Translations under genes and position numbers: made by a program | Assembly (NCBI GenBank): GCA_038257155.1 | Contig: JBBSJP010000008.1 | Coordinates: 1 to 64,000, forward strand | Source of the DNA: JANJTY01 sp038257155 | GTDB taxonomy: Bacteria > Pseudomonadota > Gammaproteobacteria > Xanthomonadales > Xanthomonadaceae | Direction: 5' to 3' | Length of the DNA: 64,000 nucleotides | Shown: one piece after another, positions 25,209-36,495 of the stretch | Layout of the letters: the number at the start of each line of letters is the position of its first letter | How positions within the stretch are numbered: the stretch's first letter is position 1 | The notes under the pieces: generated by a model | Told to the model about the DNA's origin: nothing | Seen by the model: the letters and a program-made list of their open reading frames with translations, nothing else | Database searches by the model: none

Positions 25209-26632
25209 TCCGGCGTTTTGCCTACGGGACCGATCCGGTGCAGGCCTTCCGCCGTGTGCACTTTATCGGCGTCGGCGGCGTCGGCATGAGCGGCATCGCG
25301 GAAGTGCTGTGCGTGCTTGACTACACCGTGTCCGGCTCCGACGTGGCCGAGTCGGCCGCAACGCGCCGCCTGAAGGCGCTGGGCGCCAATGTTCATCTGG
25401 GACACGACGCCGAGAATCTGGGCGACGCCGATGCGGTCGTTGTATCCAGTGCGATCAGCCAGCAAAACCCCGAGCTGCTTGAAGCCCGCCGGCGTCGGAT
25501 TCCGGTTGTGCCGCGCGCCGAGATGCTGGCCGAGTTGATGCGCTTCCGTCGTGGCATCGCGGTAGCAGGAACACACGGCAAGACCACCACAACGAGTCTC
25601 GTTGCCAGCGTGTTGTCCGAGGGCGGGCTGGATCCGACCTTCGTGATTGGCGGGCAGCTGCTCTCGGCGGGAACCAATGCGGGACTTGGCAGCGGCGAGT
25701 GGCTGGTGGCCGAGGCCGACGAAAGTGACGGCAGCTTCCTGCGCCTGAACCCGCTGATCGCCGTGGTGACCAATATCGATGCGGATCATCTGGAGAACTA
25801 CGGTGGCGACTTTGCCAATGTGCAGGCGGCCTTCTCCGAGTTCCTGCACCGCCTGCCGTTCTATGGGCTGGCGGTGCTTTGCGCCGATGATCCGGAATGC
25901 GCAACCCTGATCGAACAGACGCCGCGCCATGTGCTGGCTTATGGCTTTGCTGCCACTGCCGATGTGCGCGCCAGCGAGGTGATGCAGGAAGGCGGCCGCA
26001 CGCGCTTTACCCTGCATCTGCCGGAGTCGGCGCCGCTGCCGGTCGTGTTGAACCTGCCGGGCAAACACAATGTGCAGAATGCCCTGGCCGCGGCCGCCAT
26101 CGGTTGGCAGCTGGGCGTGGAACCGGCGCTGATCGCCTCGGCACTCGAGCGCTTCCAGGGTATCGGGCGGCGCTTCAACTGCCTGGGCGAGATCGTGCTT
26201 GGGCAGCGCCGTGCGCTGCTGGTTGACGACTACGGGCACCATCCGGCCGAACTCGCCGCCGTGTTTGCGGCGGCACGCGGCGGCTGGCCACAGCGGCGTC
26301 TGGTGGTGGGCTTCCAGCCGCACCGTTACACCCGTACCCGCGACCTGATCGACGAATTCGCAGCCGTGCTGTCGGAAGTTGACGCACTGATCCTGACTGA
26401 CGTCTATCCAGCTGGCGAGGCACCGATTGCCGGTGCCGACTCCAAGGCCTTGGCGCGCGCCATTCGCGCGCGCGGCCGGGTCGATCCGGTGCTGGTGCCC
26501 GGCGCAGCTGACGTGGCCGGTGTGCTGCCCGACCTGATCGAGGACGGAGACCTTCTCATTCTGCTGGGCGCTGGCGACATCGGTCGCGCAGCCCAGAGCA
26601 TTGCAACTGAATTTGTCGGAGCGCAGACATGA
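25205..26632 (+). CDS. murC: UDP-MurNAc:L-alanine ligase MurC
   Basis: The protein has 475 residues. The nucleotide-sugar loop is IGVGGVGMSGIAEVL (21-35), the P-loop GTHGKTT (122-128), then EADESDGSFL and DDYGHHPAE, all typical of MurC. It adds the first amino acid to UDP-MurNAc. It overlaps murG and ddl by 4 bp each. Confidence 0.98.
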   Translation: MIRRFAYGTDPVQAFRRVHFIGVGGVGMSGIAEVLCVLDYTVSGSDVAESAATRRLKALGANVHLGHDAENLGDADAVVVSSAISQQNPELLEARRRRIPVVPRAEMLAELMRFRRGIAVAGTHGKTTTTSLVASVLSEGGLDPTFVIGGQLLSAGTNAGLGSGEWLVAEADESDGSFLRLNPLIAVVTNIDADHLENYGGDFANVQAAFSEFLHRLPFYGLAVLCADDPECATLIEQTPRHVLAYGFAATADVRASEVMQEGGRTRFTLHLPESAPLPVVLNLPGKHNVQNALAAAAIGWQLGVEPALIASALERFQGIGRRFNCLGEIVLGQRRALLVDDYGHHPAELAAVFAAARGGWPQRRLVVGFQPHRYTRTRDLIDEFAAVLSEVDALILTDVYPAGEAPIAGADSKALARAIRARGRVDPVLVPGAADVAGVLPDLIEDGDLLILLGAGDIGRAAQSIATEFVGAQT

Positions 26633-27567
26633 GGCGAGTCGATGATCCCGCGGCCTTTGGCCGTGTCGCGGTGGTGATGGGCGGCAGCTCGGCCGAACGC
26701 CAGGTTTCCCTCGATTCCGGCGCTGGCGTGCTGGCGGCATTGCGTTCGCTTGGCGTCGAGGCTTTCGCCGTGGATGGCATCCCGGCGCTGATTGCCGCAG
26801 TCGCGGCGGGGCGCGTAGATCGTGTCTTCAACATCCTGCATGGGCGTGGCGGTGAGGACGGTGTGCTGCAGGGCGCGCTGGATGCGCTGGCCGTGCCTTA
26901 CACCGGCTCTGGCGTGCTCGGTTCGGCGCTGAGCATGGACAAGATCCGCACCAAGCAGATCTGGCAGGCACTTGGGCTTCCGACGCCGGCCTTTTCCCGA
27001 CTGAGTCCCGGCGCGGACGTGCGTGCGGCGGCAGAGGCACTGGGCCTGCCGGTGGTGGTGAAGCCCGCGCACGAAGGCTCCAGCGTCGGTATCACGCGCG
27101 TGTTCTCGGCAGACCAGCTCGATGAAGCGGTGGCCCTGGCCGCGCGCTACGACGGCGAGCTGCTGGTCGAGCGCCTGATCGAGGGCGACGAACTGACCGT
27201 CGGCATCCTGGACGGCGAGGCATTGCCGAGCATCTGCATCGTGCCGGCCGGGGAGTACTACGACTACCACGCCAAGTATGTCGCTGAAACTACGCGTTAC
27301 ATCTGTCCCGGGCTGATCGGCGAGCCCGAGGCCGCCATTCGCGCGCTCGCTGTGCTGGCCTTTGAGGCGGTCGGTGCGAGCGGCTGGGGACGGGTTGACA
27401 TCATGCGAGATCGGCACGGACACGATTGGCTGCTGGAGGTGAACACGGCGCCGGGCATGACCAGCCATTCGCTCGTGCCCAAGGCCGCGCTCGCGGAGGG
27501 CATCGACTACCAGACGCTCTGCTGGCGCCTGCTGGAAGCAACCCTGGACGGAGATCCGCGCGCATGA
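26629..27567 (+). CDS. ddl: D-alanine:D-alanine ligase
   Basis: This 312-residue ATP-grasp enzyme shows VAVVMGGSSAERQVSLDSG near the N-terminus, HGRGGEDGVLQGALD, PYTGSGVLGSALSMDK, VVVKPAHEGSSVGI and the closing LEVNTAPGMTSHSLVPKAA. It supplies D-Ala-D-Ala to MurF. The short form and position before ftsQ correspond to ddlB of other gammaproteobacteria. Confidence 0.97.
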   Translation: MRRVDDPAAFGRVAVVMGGSSAERQVSLDSGAGVLAALRSLGVEAFAVDGIPALIAAVAAGRVDRVFNILHGRGGEDGVLQGALDALAVPYTGSGVLGSALSMDKIRTKQIWQALGLPTPAFSRLSPGADVRAAAEALGLPVVVKPAHEGSSVGITRVFSADQLDEAVALAARYDGELLVERLIEGDELTVGILDGEALPSICIVPAGEYYDYHAKYVAETTRYICPGLIGEPEAAIRALAVLAFEAVGASGWGRVDIMRDRHGHDWLLEVNTAPGMTSHSLVPKAALAEGIDYQTLCWRLLEATLDGDPRA

Positions 27568-28295
27568 CTGCGCTGAGTCGCCTGCTGGCCTGGCTGTTGG
27601 CCCTGACCCTGGTCGCCTTGCCCTTGGTCGCCGTCCTGCAGGGATGGATGCCAGGCGAGCGCTGGCCGCTGTCGCGCCTGTTGATCGAGGCCGAGTTCGA
27701 GCGCATTTCCGCCGAGCAGGTACGCGCCGCCGTGGCTGGACCGGCCGCGGCCGGATTCTTCGCCGTGGACCTGGGCGCGGTGCGCAGCGAACTGCAGGCC
27801 TTGCCCTGGGTCAAGTCGGTGGAGGTGCGCAAGCACTGGCCCGACACGCTGGAATTGCATCTGGTCGAACATCGCGCGTTCGCACGCTGGGGCGATGATC
27901 GCCTCTTGTCTGACGAGGGCGTGGTGTTTCGCGCGCCCGGTGGTGAATTCCTGCAGGGACTACCGCTGCTCGACGGACCGAAGGCCCGTCTCGGCGAGGT
28001 GGTGAAGCTCTATAACGAGGCGGACCAGCAGCTGCGCGGCACCGGCCTGCGCATCGCGGAAGTCCGGCTCTCACAGCGCGGCAGCTGGTCGCTTCGCACC
28101 GAGGACGGTGCCGAATGGATGCTCGGCCGGCACGAGCCGCTGGCCAGGATCGAGCGCTTCGTGCGCGTCCTGCCCGTGGTGCTGTCCTCAGGTCAGGGTG
28201 AAATCGAGCGGGCCGACCTGCGCTATGCCAATGGCTTTGCCATTCGCTGGCGCGAGGTGCTTGTCTCGCCATCTGCACAACCGGAAAACACATGA
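27564..28295 (+). CDS. ftsQ: Cell division protein FtsQ
   Basis: The protein has 243 residues from the ATG at 27564 (ATGA overlap with ddl). One membrane helix (about 8-27) is followed by a periplasmic POTRA domain (RLLIEAEFERISAEQVRAAV, FFAVDLGAVRSELQALPWV) and the FtsQ/DivIB beta domain (VEVRKHWPDTLELHLVEHRA, GEFLQGLPLLDGP). It scaffolds FtsL and FtsB in the divisome. Confidence 0.95.
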   Translation: MTALSRLLAWLLALTLVALPLVAVLQGWMPGERWPLSRLLIEAEFERISAEQVRAAVAGPAAAGFFAVDLGAVRSELQALPWVKSVEVRKHWPDTLELHLVEHRAFARWGDDRLLSDEGVVFRAPGGEFLQGLPLLDGPKARLGEVVKLYNEADQQLRGTGLRIAEVRLSQRGSWSLRTEDGAEWMLGRHEPLARIERFVRVLPVVLSSGQGEIERADLRYANGFAIRWREVLVSPSAQPENT

Positions 28296-29527
28296 ATCGC
28301 AAGGGTGACAAATCGCTGATCGTCGGCCTCGACATCGGCACCTCCAAGGTGGTCGCGCTGGTTGGCGAATACAGCCCCGATGAAGGCATCGAGGTGATCG
28401 GCATCGGCACGCATGCCTCGCACGGCATGAAGCGCGGTGTGGTGGTCGATATCGAATCCACCGTGCAGTCGATCCAGCGCGCCATCGAAGAGGCCGAAAT
28501 GATGGCGGGCTGCGAGATCCGTTCGGTCTACGCATCGATCTCGGGCAGCCACACGCAATGCATGAACTCGCCCGGCATCGTGCCGACGCGCGACCGTGAA
28601 GTGACCCAGGCCGATATGGAGCGGGTGCTGGAAGCGGCCAAGGCGGTTGCGATTCCCTCCGATCAGAAGATCCTGCATGCGATTCCGCAGGAATACGTGC
28701 TGGACAACAGCCAGGAAGGCATCCGCAATCCGATTGGCATGTCGGGCGTGCGGCTTGAAGTGCGCGCGCACCTGGTGGTCTGCGCGCAGTCGGCGGCGCA
28801 GAACATTGCCAAGTGCGTCAACCGCTGTGGCCTGCAGGTCGATGACCTGATCCTGGGTTCGCTGGCGGCCAGCAGCGCGGTACTGACCAGTGACGAGAAG
28901 GAGTTGGGCGTCTGCCTGGTCGACATCGGCGCTGGCACCACCGACCTGGCGGTGTTCGCGCAGGGTGCGGTGCGGCATACCGCCTCGCTGCCGATTGCCG
29001 GCGACCAGGTCACCAATGACATCGCCCACCTGTTGCGCACGCCCACGCCGCACGCCGAAGAAATCAAGGTGCGCTATGCCTGCGCTCTGGCGCAGCTGGC
29101 GACCGCCGAAGAGAGCATCCAGGTACCCAGCGTGGGTGACCGGCCGCCCCGCCGCCTGGCACGACAGGCCCTGGCCGAGGCGGTGCAGAACCGTTACGAG
29201 GAAATCTTCGAGATGGTGCAGGCCGAACTGCGCCGCTCGGGCTTCGAGGAACTGGTGCGGGCCGGTCTGGTACTGACCGGTGGCTCCTCGCAGATGGAAG
29301 GCGTGACCGAGCTGGCCGAGGAAATGCTGCACATGCCGGTGCGCGTTGGCGTGCCGCAAAAGGTGCGCGGCCTTGGCGAAGTCATCGGCAACCCGGTTCA
29401 CGCCGCTGGCGTGGGCCTGCTGCTCTGGGGCAGCCGCATTGAACACCCGCGTCGCTCGCTGGGTCCGCCGGGACGTGTCGGTGGACTCTGGCAGCGGCTG
29501 CGCAACTGGTATCGGGGAGAGTTCTAG
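28292..29527 (+). CDS. ftsA: Cell division protein FtsA
   Basis: This 411-residue actin-like ATPase begins LIVGLDIGTSKVVALVGEY (phosphate-1), with VVVDIESTVQSIQRAIEEAE, the SHTF-like domain, VDIGAGTTDLAVF (phosphate-2) and VLTGGSSQMEGVTELAEE. The C-terminus WQRLRNWYRGEF is the amphipathic membrane-targeting helix that tethers FtsZ. It overlaps ftsQ by 4 bp; ftsZ follows after 117 bp. Confidence 0.97.
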   Translation: MNRKGDKSLIVGLDIGTSKVVALVGEYSPDEGIEVIGIGTHASHGMKRGVVVDIESTVQSIQRAIEEAEMMAGCEIRSVYASISGSHTQCMNSPGIVPTRDREVTQADMERVLEAAKAVAIPSDQKILHAIPQEYVLDNSQEGIRNPIGMSGVRLEVRAHLVVCAQSAAQNIAKCVNRCGLQVDDLILGSLAASSAVLTSDEKELGVCLVDIGAGTTDLAVFAQGAVRHTASLPIAGDQVTNDIAHLLRTPTPHAEEIKVRYACALAQLATAEESIQVPSVGDRPPRRLARQALAEAVQNRYEEIFEMVQAELRRSGFEELVRAGLVLTGGSSQMEGVTELAEEMLHMPVRVGVPQKVRGLGEVIGNPVHAAGVGLLLWGSRIEHPRRSLGPPGRVGGLWQRLRNWYRGEF

Positions 29528-29644
29528 GGCGAGGACGCGGAAAGGTGGCGAAACGCCGCCGCTGCCGCTACCCGGCGCACTAAAGGCAAGACAGGGCAAA
29601 CAACAAGAACTGGCAACGCATAGCAACTCACAGAGGAAAACGAA

Positions 29645-30844
29645 ATGGCGACTTTCGAACTGGTAGAAAAAACCGCACCCAATGCGGTGATCAAGGTGAT
29701 CGGCGTGGGCGGCGGCGGCGGCAATGCCGTGGCCCACATGGTGAACTCGGGCATCGAGGGTGCCGAATTCATCTGCGCCAACACCGACTCGCAGGCGATC
29801 CGTAATGTCGGTGCCAAATCCATGCTGCAGCTTGGCAGCAACGTCACCAAGGGCCTGGGCGCGGGCGCGAACCCGGAGGTCGGCCGTCAGGCCGCGCTGG
29901 AGGACCGCGAGCAGATCGTCGCCGCCCTTACCGGCGCCGACATGGTGTTCATCACCGCCGGCATGGGCGGTGGCACAGGCACTGGCGCTGCGCCGGTAGT
30001 GGCACAGCTGGCCAAGGAGATGGGCATCCTCACCGTTGCGGTGGTGACCAAGCCTTTCCCGTTCGAAGGTCGACGCCGCATGCAGGTCGCACTGAAGGGC
30101 ATCGAGGAGCTGGCCCAGCATTGCGACTCGCTGATCACCATCCCGAACGAAAAGCTGATCACCGTGCTGGGCCGCGAGGCCACCATGGTGCAGGCCTTCC
30201 GCGCGGCCAACGACGTGCTGCTCGGTGCAGTCCAGGGCATTGCCGACCTGATCGTGCGTCCGGGCCTGGTCAACGTCGATTTTGCCGACGTGCGCACCGT
30301 GATGAGCGAAATGGGCATGGCCATGATGGGCACTGGCCGCGCCCGCGGTGATGACCGCGCGATTGCGGCTGCCGAGGCGGCGATCTCCAACCCGCTGCTG
30401 GACGACGTGAACCTGTCGGGTGCCTGCGGCATCCTGGTGAACATCACCGCGGGTCCCGACTTCACCATGCGTGAGTTCGCCGAGATCGGCCAGACCATCG
30501 AGGAGTTCGCCTCCGAGGACGCCACGGTGGTGATCGGCAATGTGATCGACCCCGATGCGCAGGACGAAGTGCGGGTGACGGTGGTTGCCACGGGCCTGAA
30601 CCGCGCCGGAGTCCGCCAGTCCAGCCGCAGCGAGGCACGCATGGAAACCACCATGCAGCGCCCGGTGCAGCTGGTGCGCAACGGCTCGACCGGTCAGGTG
30701 GACCACGGCGCCATGGCCAATGTCACCAGCGCCGTGCAGACCCCGCCGGCGAGCAGCTTCCGCAATCGGGCCGAAAATGGCGCCGCTGAAATGCCGATGG
30801 ATTACCTCGATATCCCGGCCTTCCTGCGCCGACAGGCTGACTGA
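29645..30844 (+). CDS. ftsZ: Cell division GTPase FtsZ
   Basis: This 399-residue tubulin homologue has the nucleotide segments VIGVGGGGGNAVAHM (18-32), the GGGTGTG signature (108-114) and the T7 loop NVDFADVRTVM. The C-terminal peptide YLDIPAFLRRQAD is the docking site for FtsA and other partners. A good AGAGGAAAA ribosome site lies before the ATG. The 117-bp spacer after ftsA may hold a separate ftsZ promoter, though I see no consensus one. Confidence 0.98.
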   Translation: MATFELVEKTAPNAVIKVIGVGGGGGNAVAHMVNSGIEGAEFICANTDSQAIRNVGAKSMLQLGSNVTKGLGAGANPEVGRQAALEDREQIVAALTGADMVFITAGMGGGTGTGAAPVVAQLAKEMGILTVAVVTKPFPFEGRRRMQVALKGIEELAQHCDSLITIPNEKLITVLGREATMVQAFRAANDVLLGAVQGIADLIVRPGLVNVDFADVRTVMSEMGMAMMGTGRARGDDRAIAAAEAAISNPLLDDVNLSGACGILVNITAGPDFTMREFAEIGQTIEEFASEDATVVIGNVIDPDAQDEVRVTVVATGLNRAGVRQSSRSEARMETTMQRPVQLVRNGSTGQVDHGAMANVTSAVQTPPASSFRNRAENGAAEMPMDYLDIPAFLRRQAD

Positions 30845-30941
30845 CAAGGGACACGTTCCCGGCTTCGGGGACTGGCTTCAAGGTGCCGGGGCGGCTGTCG
30901 CCGCCGCCCTGGCATTTCTTGCAAGGGGCACGCCTGGCTGC

Positions 30942-30974
30942 AGACGTTTTGTTGTAAAACTGCAACAAACGTCT
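30942..30974. promoter_or_regulatory. Inverted repeat between ftsZ and lpxC
   Basis: AGACGTTTTGTTG at 30942-30954 pairs with CAACAAACGTCT at 30963-30974 around TAAAACTG, with one bulged base. It is unusually AT-rich for the region. No T-run follows. It could be the ftsZ terminator or an operator for lpxC. Confidence 0.55.
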
Positions 30975-30995
30975 CATTGTGATGACATCTAGTGC

Positions 30996-31024
30996 TTCCT
31001 GACCCCCGAGTCGCGTGGTATTCT
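30996..31024 (+). promoter_or_regulatory. Possible lpxC promoter
   Basis: TTCCTG (30996-31001) and TATTCT (31019-31024) are 17 bp apart and 45 bp before the lpxC start. The -35 is weak. A separate lpxC promoter is plausible because 224 bp separate it from ftsZ. Confidence 0.4.
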
Positions 31025-31068
31025 CCGGGCGTTTTCGTCGTGCTCCGTTGTGGGGCCAACAGGTCTAG

Positions 31069-31983
31069 ATGATCAGACAGCGAACCCTCAAGAATGTCAT
31101 CCGCGCCACAGGCGTCGGTATCCACAGCGGCGAAAAGGTCTACATGACCCTTCGGCCGGCGGCCGTGGATACCGGCATCGTGTTCCGGCGCATCGATCTG
31201 GCCCAGCCAGTCGAGATCCGCGCCACCGCCGAGAATGTCGGCGAGACTGCCATGTCGACCACCCTGGTCAACGGCGGCGTCAAGGTCTCGACCGTCGAGC
31301 ATCTGCTCTCCGCGATGGCTGGCCTGGGAATCGACAATGCCTATGTCGACCTGTCGGCCGCCGAAGTGCCGATCATGGATGGTTCCGCGGGTCCCTTCGT
31401 GTTCCTGATCCAGTCGGCCGGCATCGAAGAGCAGAACGCTGCCAAGCGCTTTATCCGGGTCAAGAAGCCCGTCACCGTCAAAGATGGCGACCGCTGGGCA
31501 CGTTTTGAGCCGTTTGACGGCTTCAAGGTCGGTTTCTCCATCGACTTCAACCACCCCGCCTTCCCCAAGGCGACCTCCCAGGCGGAAGTGGATTTTTCGA
31601 CCACGTCCTTCGTCAAGCAGGTCAGCCGTGCGCGCACCTTCGGGTTCATGCGGGATATCGAGATGCTGCGCGAACGTCGCCTGGTGCTGGGCGGCTCGAT
31701 GGACAATGCCATCGTTCTCGATGACTACCGTGTGCTGAATGCTGACGGGCTTCGTTACGAGGACGAGTTCGTCAAGCACAAGATCCTCGATGCCATTGGC
31801 GACCTGTACCTGCTGGGACGCAGTCTGATCGGCGCGTTCTACGGCTACAAGTCGGGTCATTACCTCAACAACCAGCTGCTGCATGCGCTGCGCGCTCAGG
31901 CTGACGCCTGGGAAGAGGTGACCTTTGAGGATGAGGCAACAGCGCCGATTTCCTACGCGCATCCGGCCCAGGTCACCACCTGA
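31069..31983 (+). CDS. lpxC: UDP-3-O-acyl-GlcNAc deacetylase LpxC
   Basis: This 304-residue enzyme (E. coli 305) begins MIRQRTLKNVIRATGVGIHSG. Zinc ligands lie in STVEHLLSAM (His79 region) and in KHKILDAIGDLYLLG (His and Asp), and the catalytic-base segment is YKSGHYLNN. It is the committed step of lipid A synthesis and closes the dcw cluster, as in other gammaproteobacteria. Confidence 0.98.
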   Translation: MIRQRTLKNVIRATGVGIHSGEKVYMTLRPAAVDTGIVFRRIDLAQPVEIRATAENVGETAMSTTLVNGGVKVSTVEHLLSAMAGLGIDNAYVDLSAAEVPIMDGSAGPFVFLIQSAGIEEQNAAKRFIRVKKPVTVKDGDRWARFEPFDGFKVGFSIDFNHPAFPKATSQAEVDFSTTSFVKQVSRARTFGFMRDIEMLRERRLVLGGSMDNAIVLDDYRVLNADGLRYEDEFVKHKILDAIGDLYLLGRSLIGAFYGYKSGHYLNNQLLHALRAQADAWEEVTFEDEATAPISYAHPAQVTT

Positions 31984-32056
31984 AGCCACAATTTGCTGCC
32001 TTGCCTGATCGCATTTCGGGGGCGATCAGGCGGGCGTCAGCGTCACCGAAAGGATT

Positions 32057-32518
32057 TCAGGGCAAGGATGCCAATGCAAGGAGCTGGGCCCGGAGTTGCG
32101 GGTCTTCAATGGATTGAGCAGCCGCGCGCAGATGTTCGCGTGCGGTGTTGGAAAGGGGTTTGCGCGATGCCGTTTCCGGGGAGACGGACAGCATCGTCGC
32201 CACTTTCACGACCACACGGTCAATTTGCAGGCCGCTTTGCCGGGCTGCTGCCACGAGTTCGCTCTCGTGCAGCCGCAGGCGGGCCTTCCAGGTTGACGAT
32301 GTGGCCAGGAAAACGAGCTTGTCGGGGTGTACGTTGGCCAGGCTGCATTGCCCGGCCACGTCGTCCGGCAGGTACTGACGAAGCTGCCGGTCGAGGGCCT
32401 GCAACAGCAGGGCCCGCTCGACCAGTCCAGCGCTTGAACCACCCGCCTGGATTTCCAGAAAGGGCTTCAAAGCGCCGGTGGCAGACGACAGCGGCGAGAT
32501 GGAGGTAGTCCGTTTCAT
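32057..32518 (-). CDS. dciA: DciA-type (DUF721) replicative helicase loader
   Basis: The protein has 153 residues. The DUF721 core is visible: LVERALLLQALDRQLRQYLPDDVAGQC split over about residues 30-56, then LANVHPDKLVFLATSSTWKARLRLHE, typical of the DciA fold. DciA binds DnaB and helps load it at replication forks in bacteria lacking DnaC. The ATG at 32516-32518 is preferred, although one at 32527 is possible. Its start codon overlaps that of the divergent M23 peptidase gene. The order lpxC, dciA, M23 peptidase, secA is common in this bacterial class. Confidence 0.85.
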   Translation of the reverse strand: MKRTTSISPLSSATGALKPFLEIQAGGSSAGLVERALLLQALDRQLRQYLPDDVAGQCSLANVHPDKLVFLATSSTWKARLRLHESELVAAARQSGLQIDRVVVKVATMLSVSPETASRKPLSNTAREHLRAAAQSIEDPQLRAQLLALASLP

Positions 32519-33446
32519 GAATGTCATTATCGTAGCGAAGTTCCTGAAGGCGCCGAAGAAATTCGTCCTGCGGGATCCCAGAACCCTCTCGGCGCTCAGC
32601 GCCGCCCTGCTGCTGGTTTTGGGCCTGGGTGCAGGTCTGGGGTACCTGGCGAGCTCCTTGTCCGGCAACAACACCCGGGCAGCAGTCAAGGAGCTGGCCC
32701 AGTTGCGCAGCACCATCGAGCGCCAGGAGCTTGAGGTTTCCCAGGCACGCGGCCAGGCAGAGCGCGAGCTCGACGCCATTGCCATCCGCCTGGGTGAACT
32801 TCAGGCCCAGGCCAACCGCCTCAATGCACTGGGTGAGCGTCTTACCCGCATCGGCAAGCTCGATGACGGCGAATTCGACTTCACCCTGCAACCTGGCGTT
32901 GGCGGCCCGGAAGCCGAGCCATTGATCGCTTCCGATCCGCAGCTGACTGAAATCCTTGAGCAGTTCTCGCACCGGCTTGGCCAGCAGGCCAACCAGCTGA
33001 CTGTGCTGGAAAGTCTGCTGATGGACCGCGATATCGAAGACACCCTGTTGCCGGCGGGCTTGCCGGTACGCGCTGGCTACTCGTCATCCACGTTCGGATT
33101 CCGCAGCGACCCCTTCACCGGCAAGCGCGAATACCATCGCGGCGTGGATTTCAGCGGCTCGCGTGGCTCGGATGTGCTGGCCGTCGCGGATGGCGTAGTC
33201 ATCTTTTCGGGCCGCGATTCGGGCTACGGCAACATGATCGATGTCGATCACGGCAACGGCTTCATGACCCGCTATGCGCACAACCACCAGAACCTGGTGG
33301 AAGTGGGCCGTCGCGTCCGGGCAGGGGACGTCGTGGCCAAGATGGGTGCCACGGGTCGCGCCACCGGCGTGCATGTGCATTTCGAGGTCTGGAAGGATGA
33401 CAAGCCGGTCAATCCGCACCAGTATCTGCGCAGCATGCGTGGCTGA
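32517..33446 (+). CDS. M23 family (LytM) murein endopeptidase
   Basis: The protein has 309 residues from the ATG at 32517 (MNVIIVAKF); an upstream start at 32478 has no family support. A membrane helix (about 25-45) is followed by a coiled coil (ELAQLRSTIERQELEVSQA onward, about 55-110). The C-terminal LytM domain starts with FGFRSDPFTG and carries YHRGVDFSG (zinc ligands His and Asp) and HVHFEVW (HxH). The complete zinc set suggests an active D,D-endopeptidase on the periplasmic side. It precedes secA. Confidence 0.93.
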   Translation: MNVIIVAKFLKAPKKFVLRDPRTLSALSAALLLVLGLGAGLGYLASSLSGNNTRAAVKELAQLRSTIERQELEVSQARGQAERELDAIAIRLGELQAQANRLNALGERLTRIGKLDDGEFDFTLQPGVGGPEAEPLIASDPQLTEILEQFSHRLGQQANQLTVLESLLMDRDIEDTLLPAGLPVRAGYSSSTFGFRSDPFTGKREYHRGVDFSGSRGSDVLAVADGVVIFSGRDSGYGNMIDVDHGNGFMTRYAHNHQNLVEVGRRVRAGDVVAKMGATGRATGVHVHFEVWKDDKPVNPHQYLRSMRG

Positions 33447-33662
33447 TCTGAGCGACTCGAACGCGTCCCGGCCTGGCTTTGGCCTTTGCCTGGCGCTCGG
33501 CGAGTGTCGCGAAACCGGCTGAATTGTTTCCCGGATCCGGCGTCATCGAGCGCTTGATTCGCGCCCGATGCCCCCCCACGTTAGAATGCCCGGCTCGTCG
33601 CCTCGATTGCGGCGGCCTCGACTTTGCGCGCCCCGTCGCCACGAACCGGTTCCCCATCGCCC

Positions 33663-36392
<2,730 letters not shown>

Positions 36393-36394
36393 GA

Positions 36395-36430
36395 GCGGGA
36401 ACGGGGAACGGGGAACAGGGAACGGGTAAC
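36395..36430 (+). repeat. GGGAAC heptamer-type repeat after secA
   Basis: Five near-tandem units of GGGAACG/GGGGAAC/AGGGAAC fill the start of the secA-Nudix spacer. Same family as 45436-45610, 45742-45820 and 48033-48066. Confidence 0.85.
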
Positions 36431-36495
36431 AGCCGCTCCGATCCGAGGCGGTTGTCGTGATTTGGCGTGACTGAGTTCCGTTCCTGGATTTCCCT

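Noticed and set aside
28223..30847. An 874-residue open frame on the minus strand
   Set aside because: Antisense to ftsA and ftsZ; same codon-bias shadow, no domain recognisable.
30845..31068. secM-like arrest peptide or small gene before lpxC/secA
   Set aside because: No open frame with a ribosome site or arrest motif was found here or in 33447-33662.
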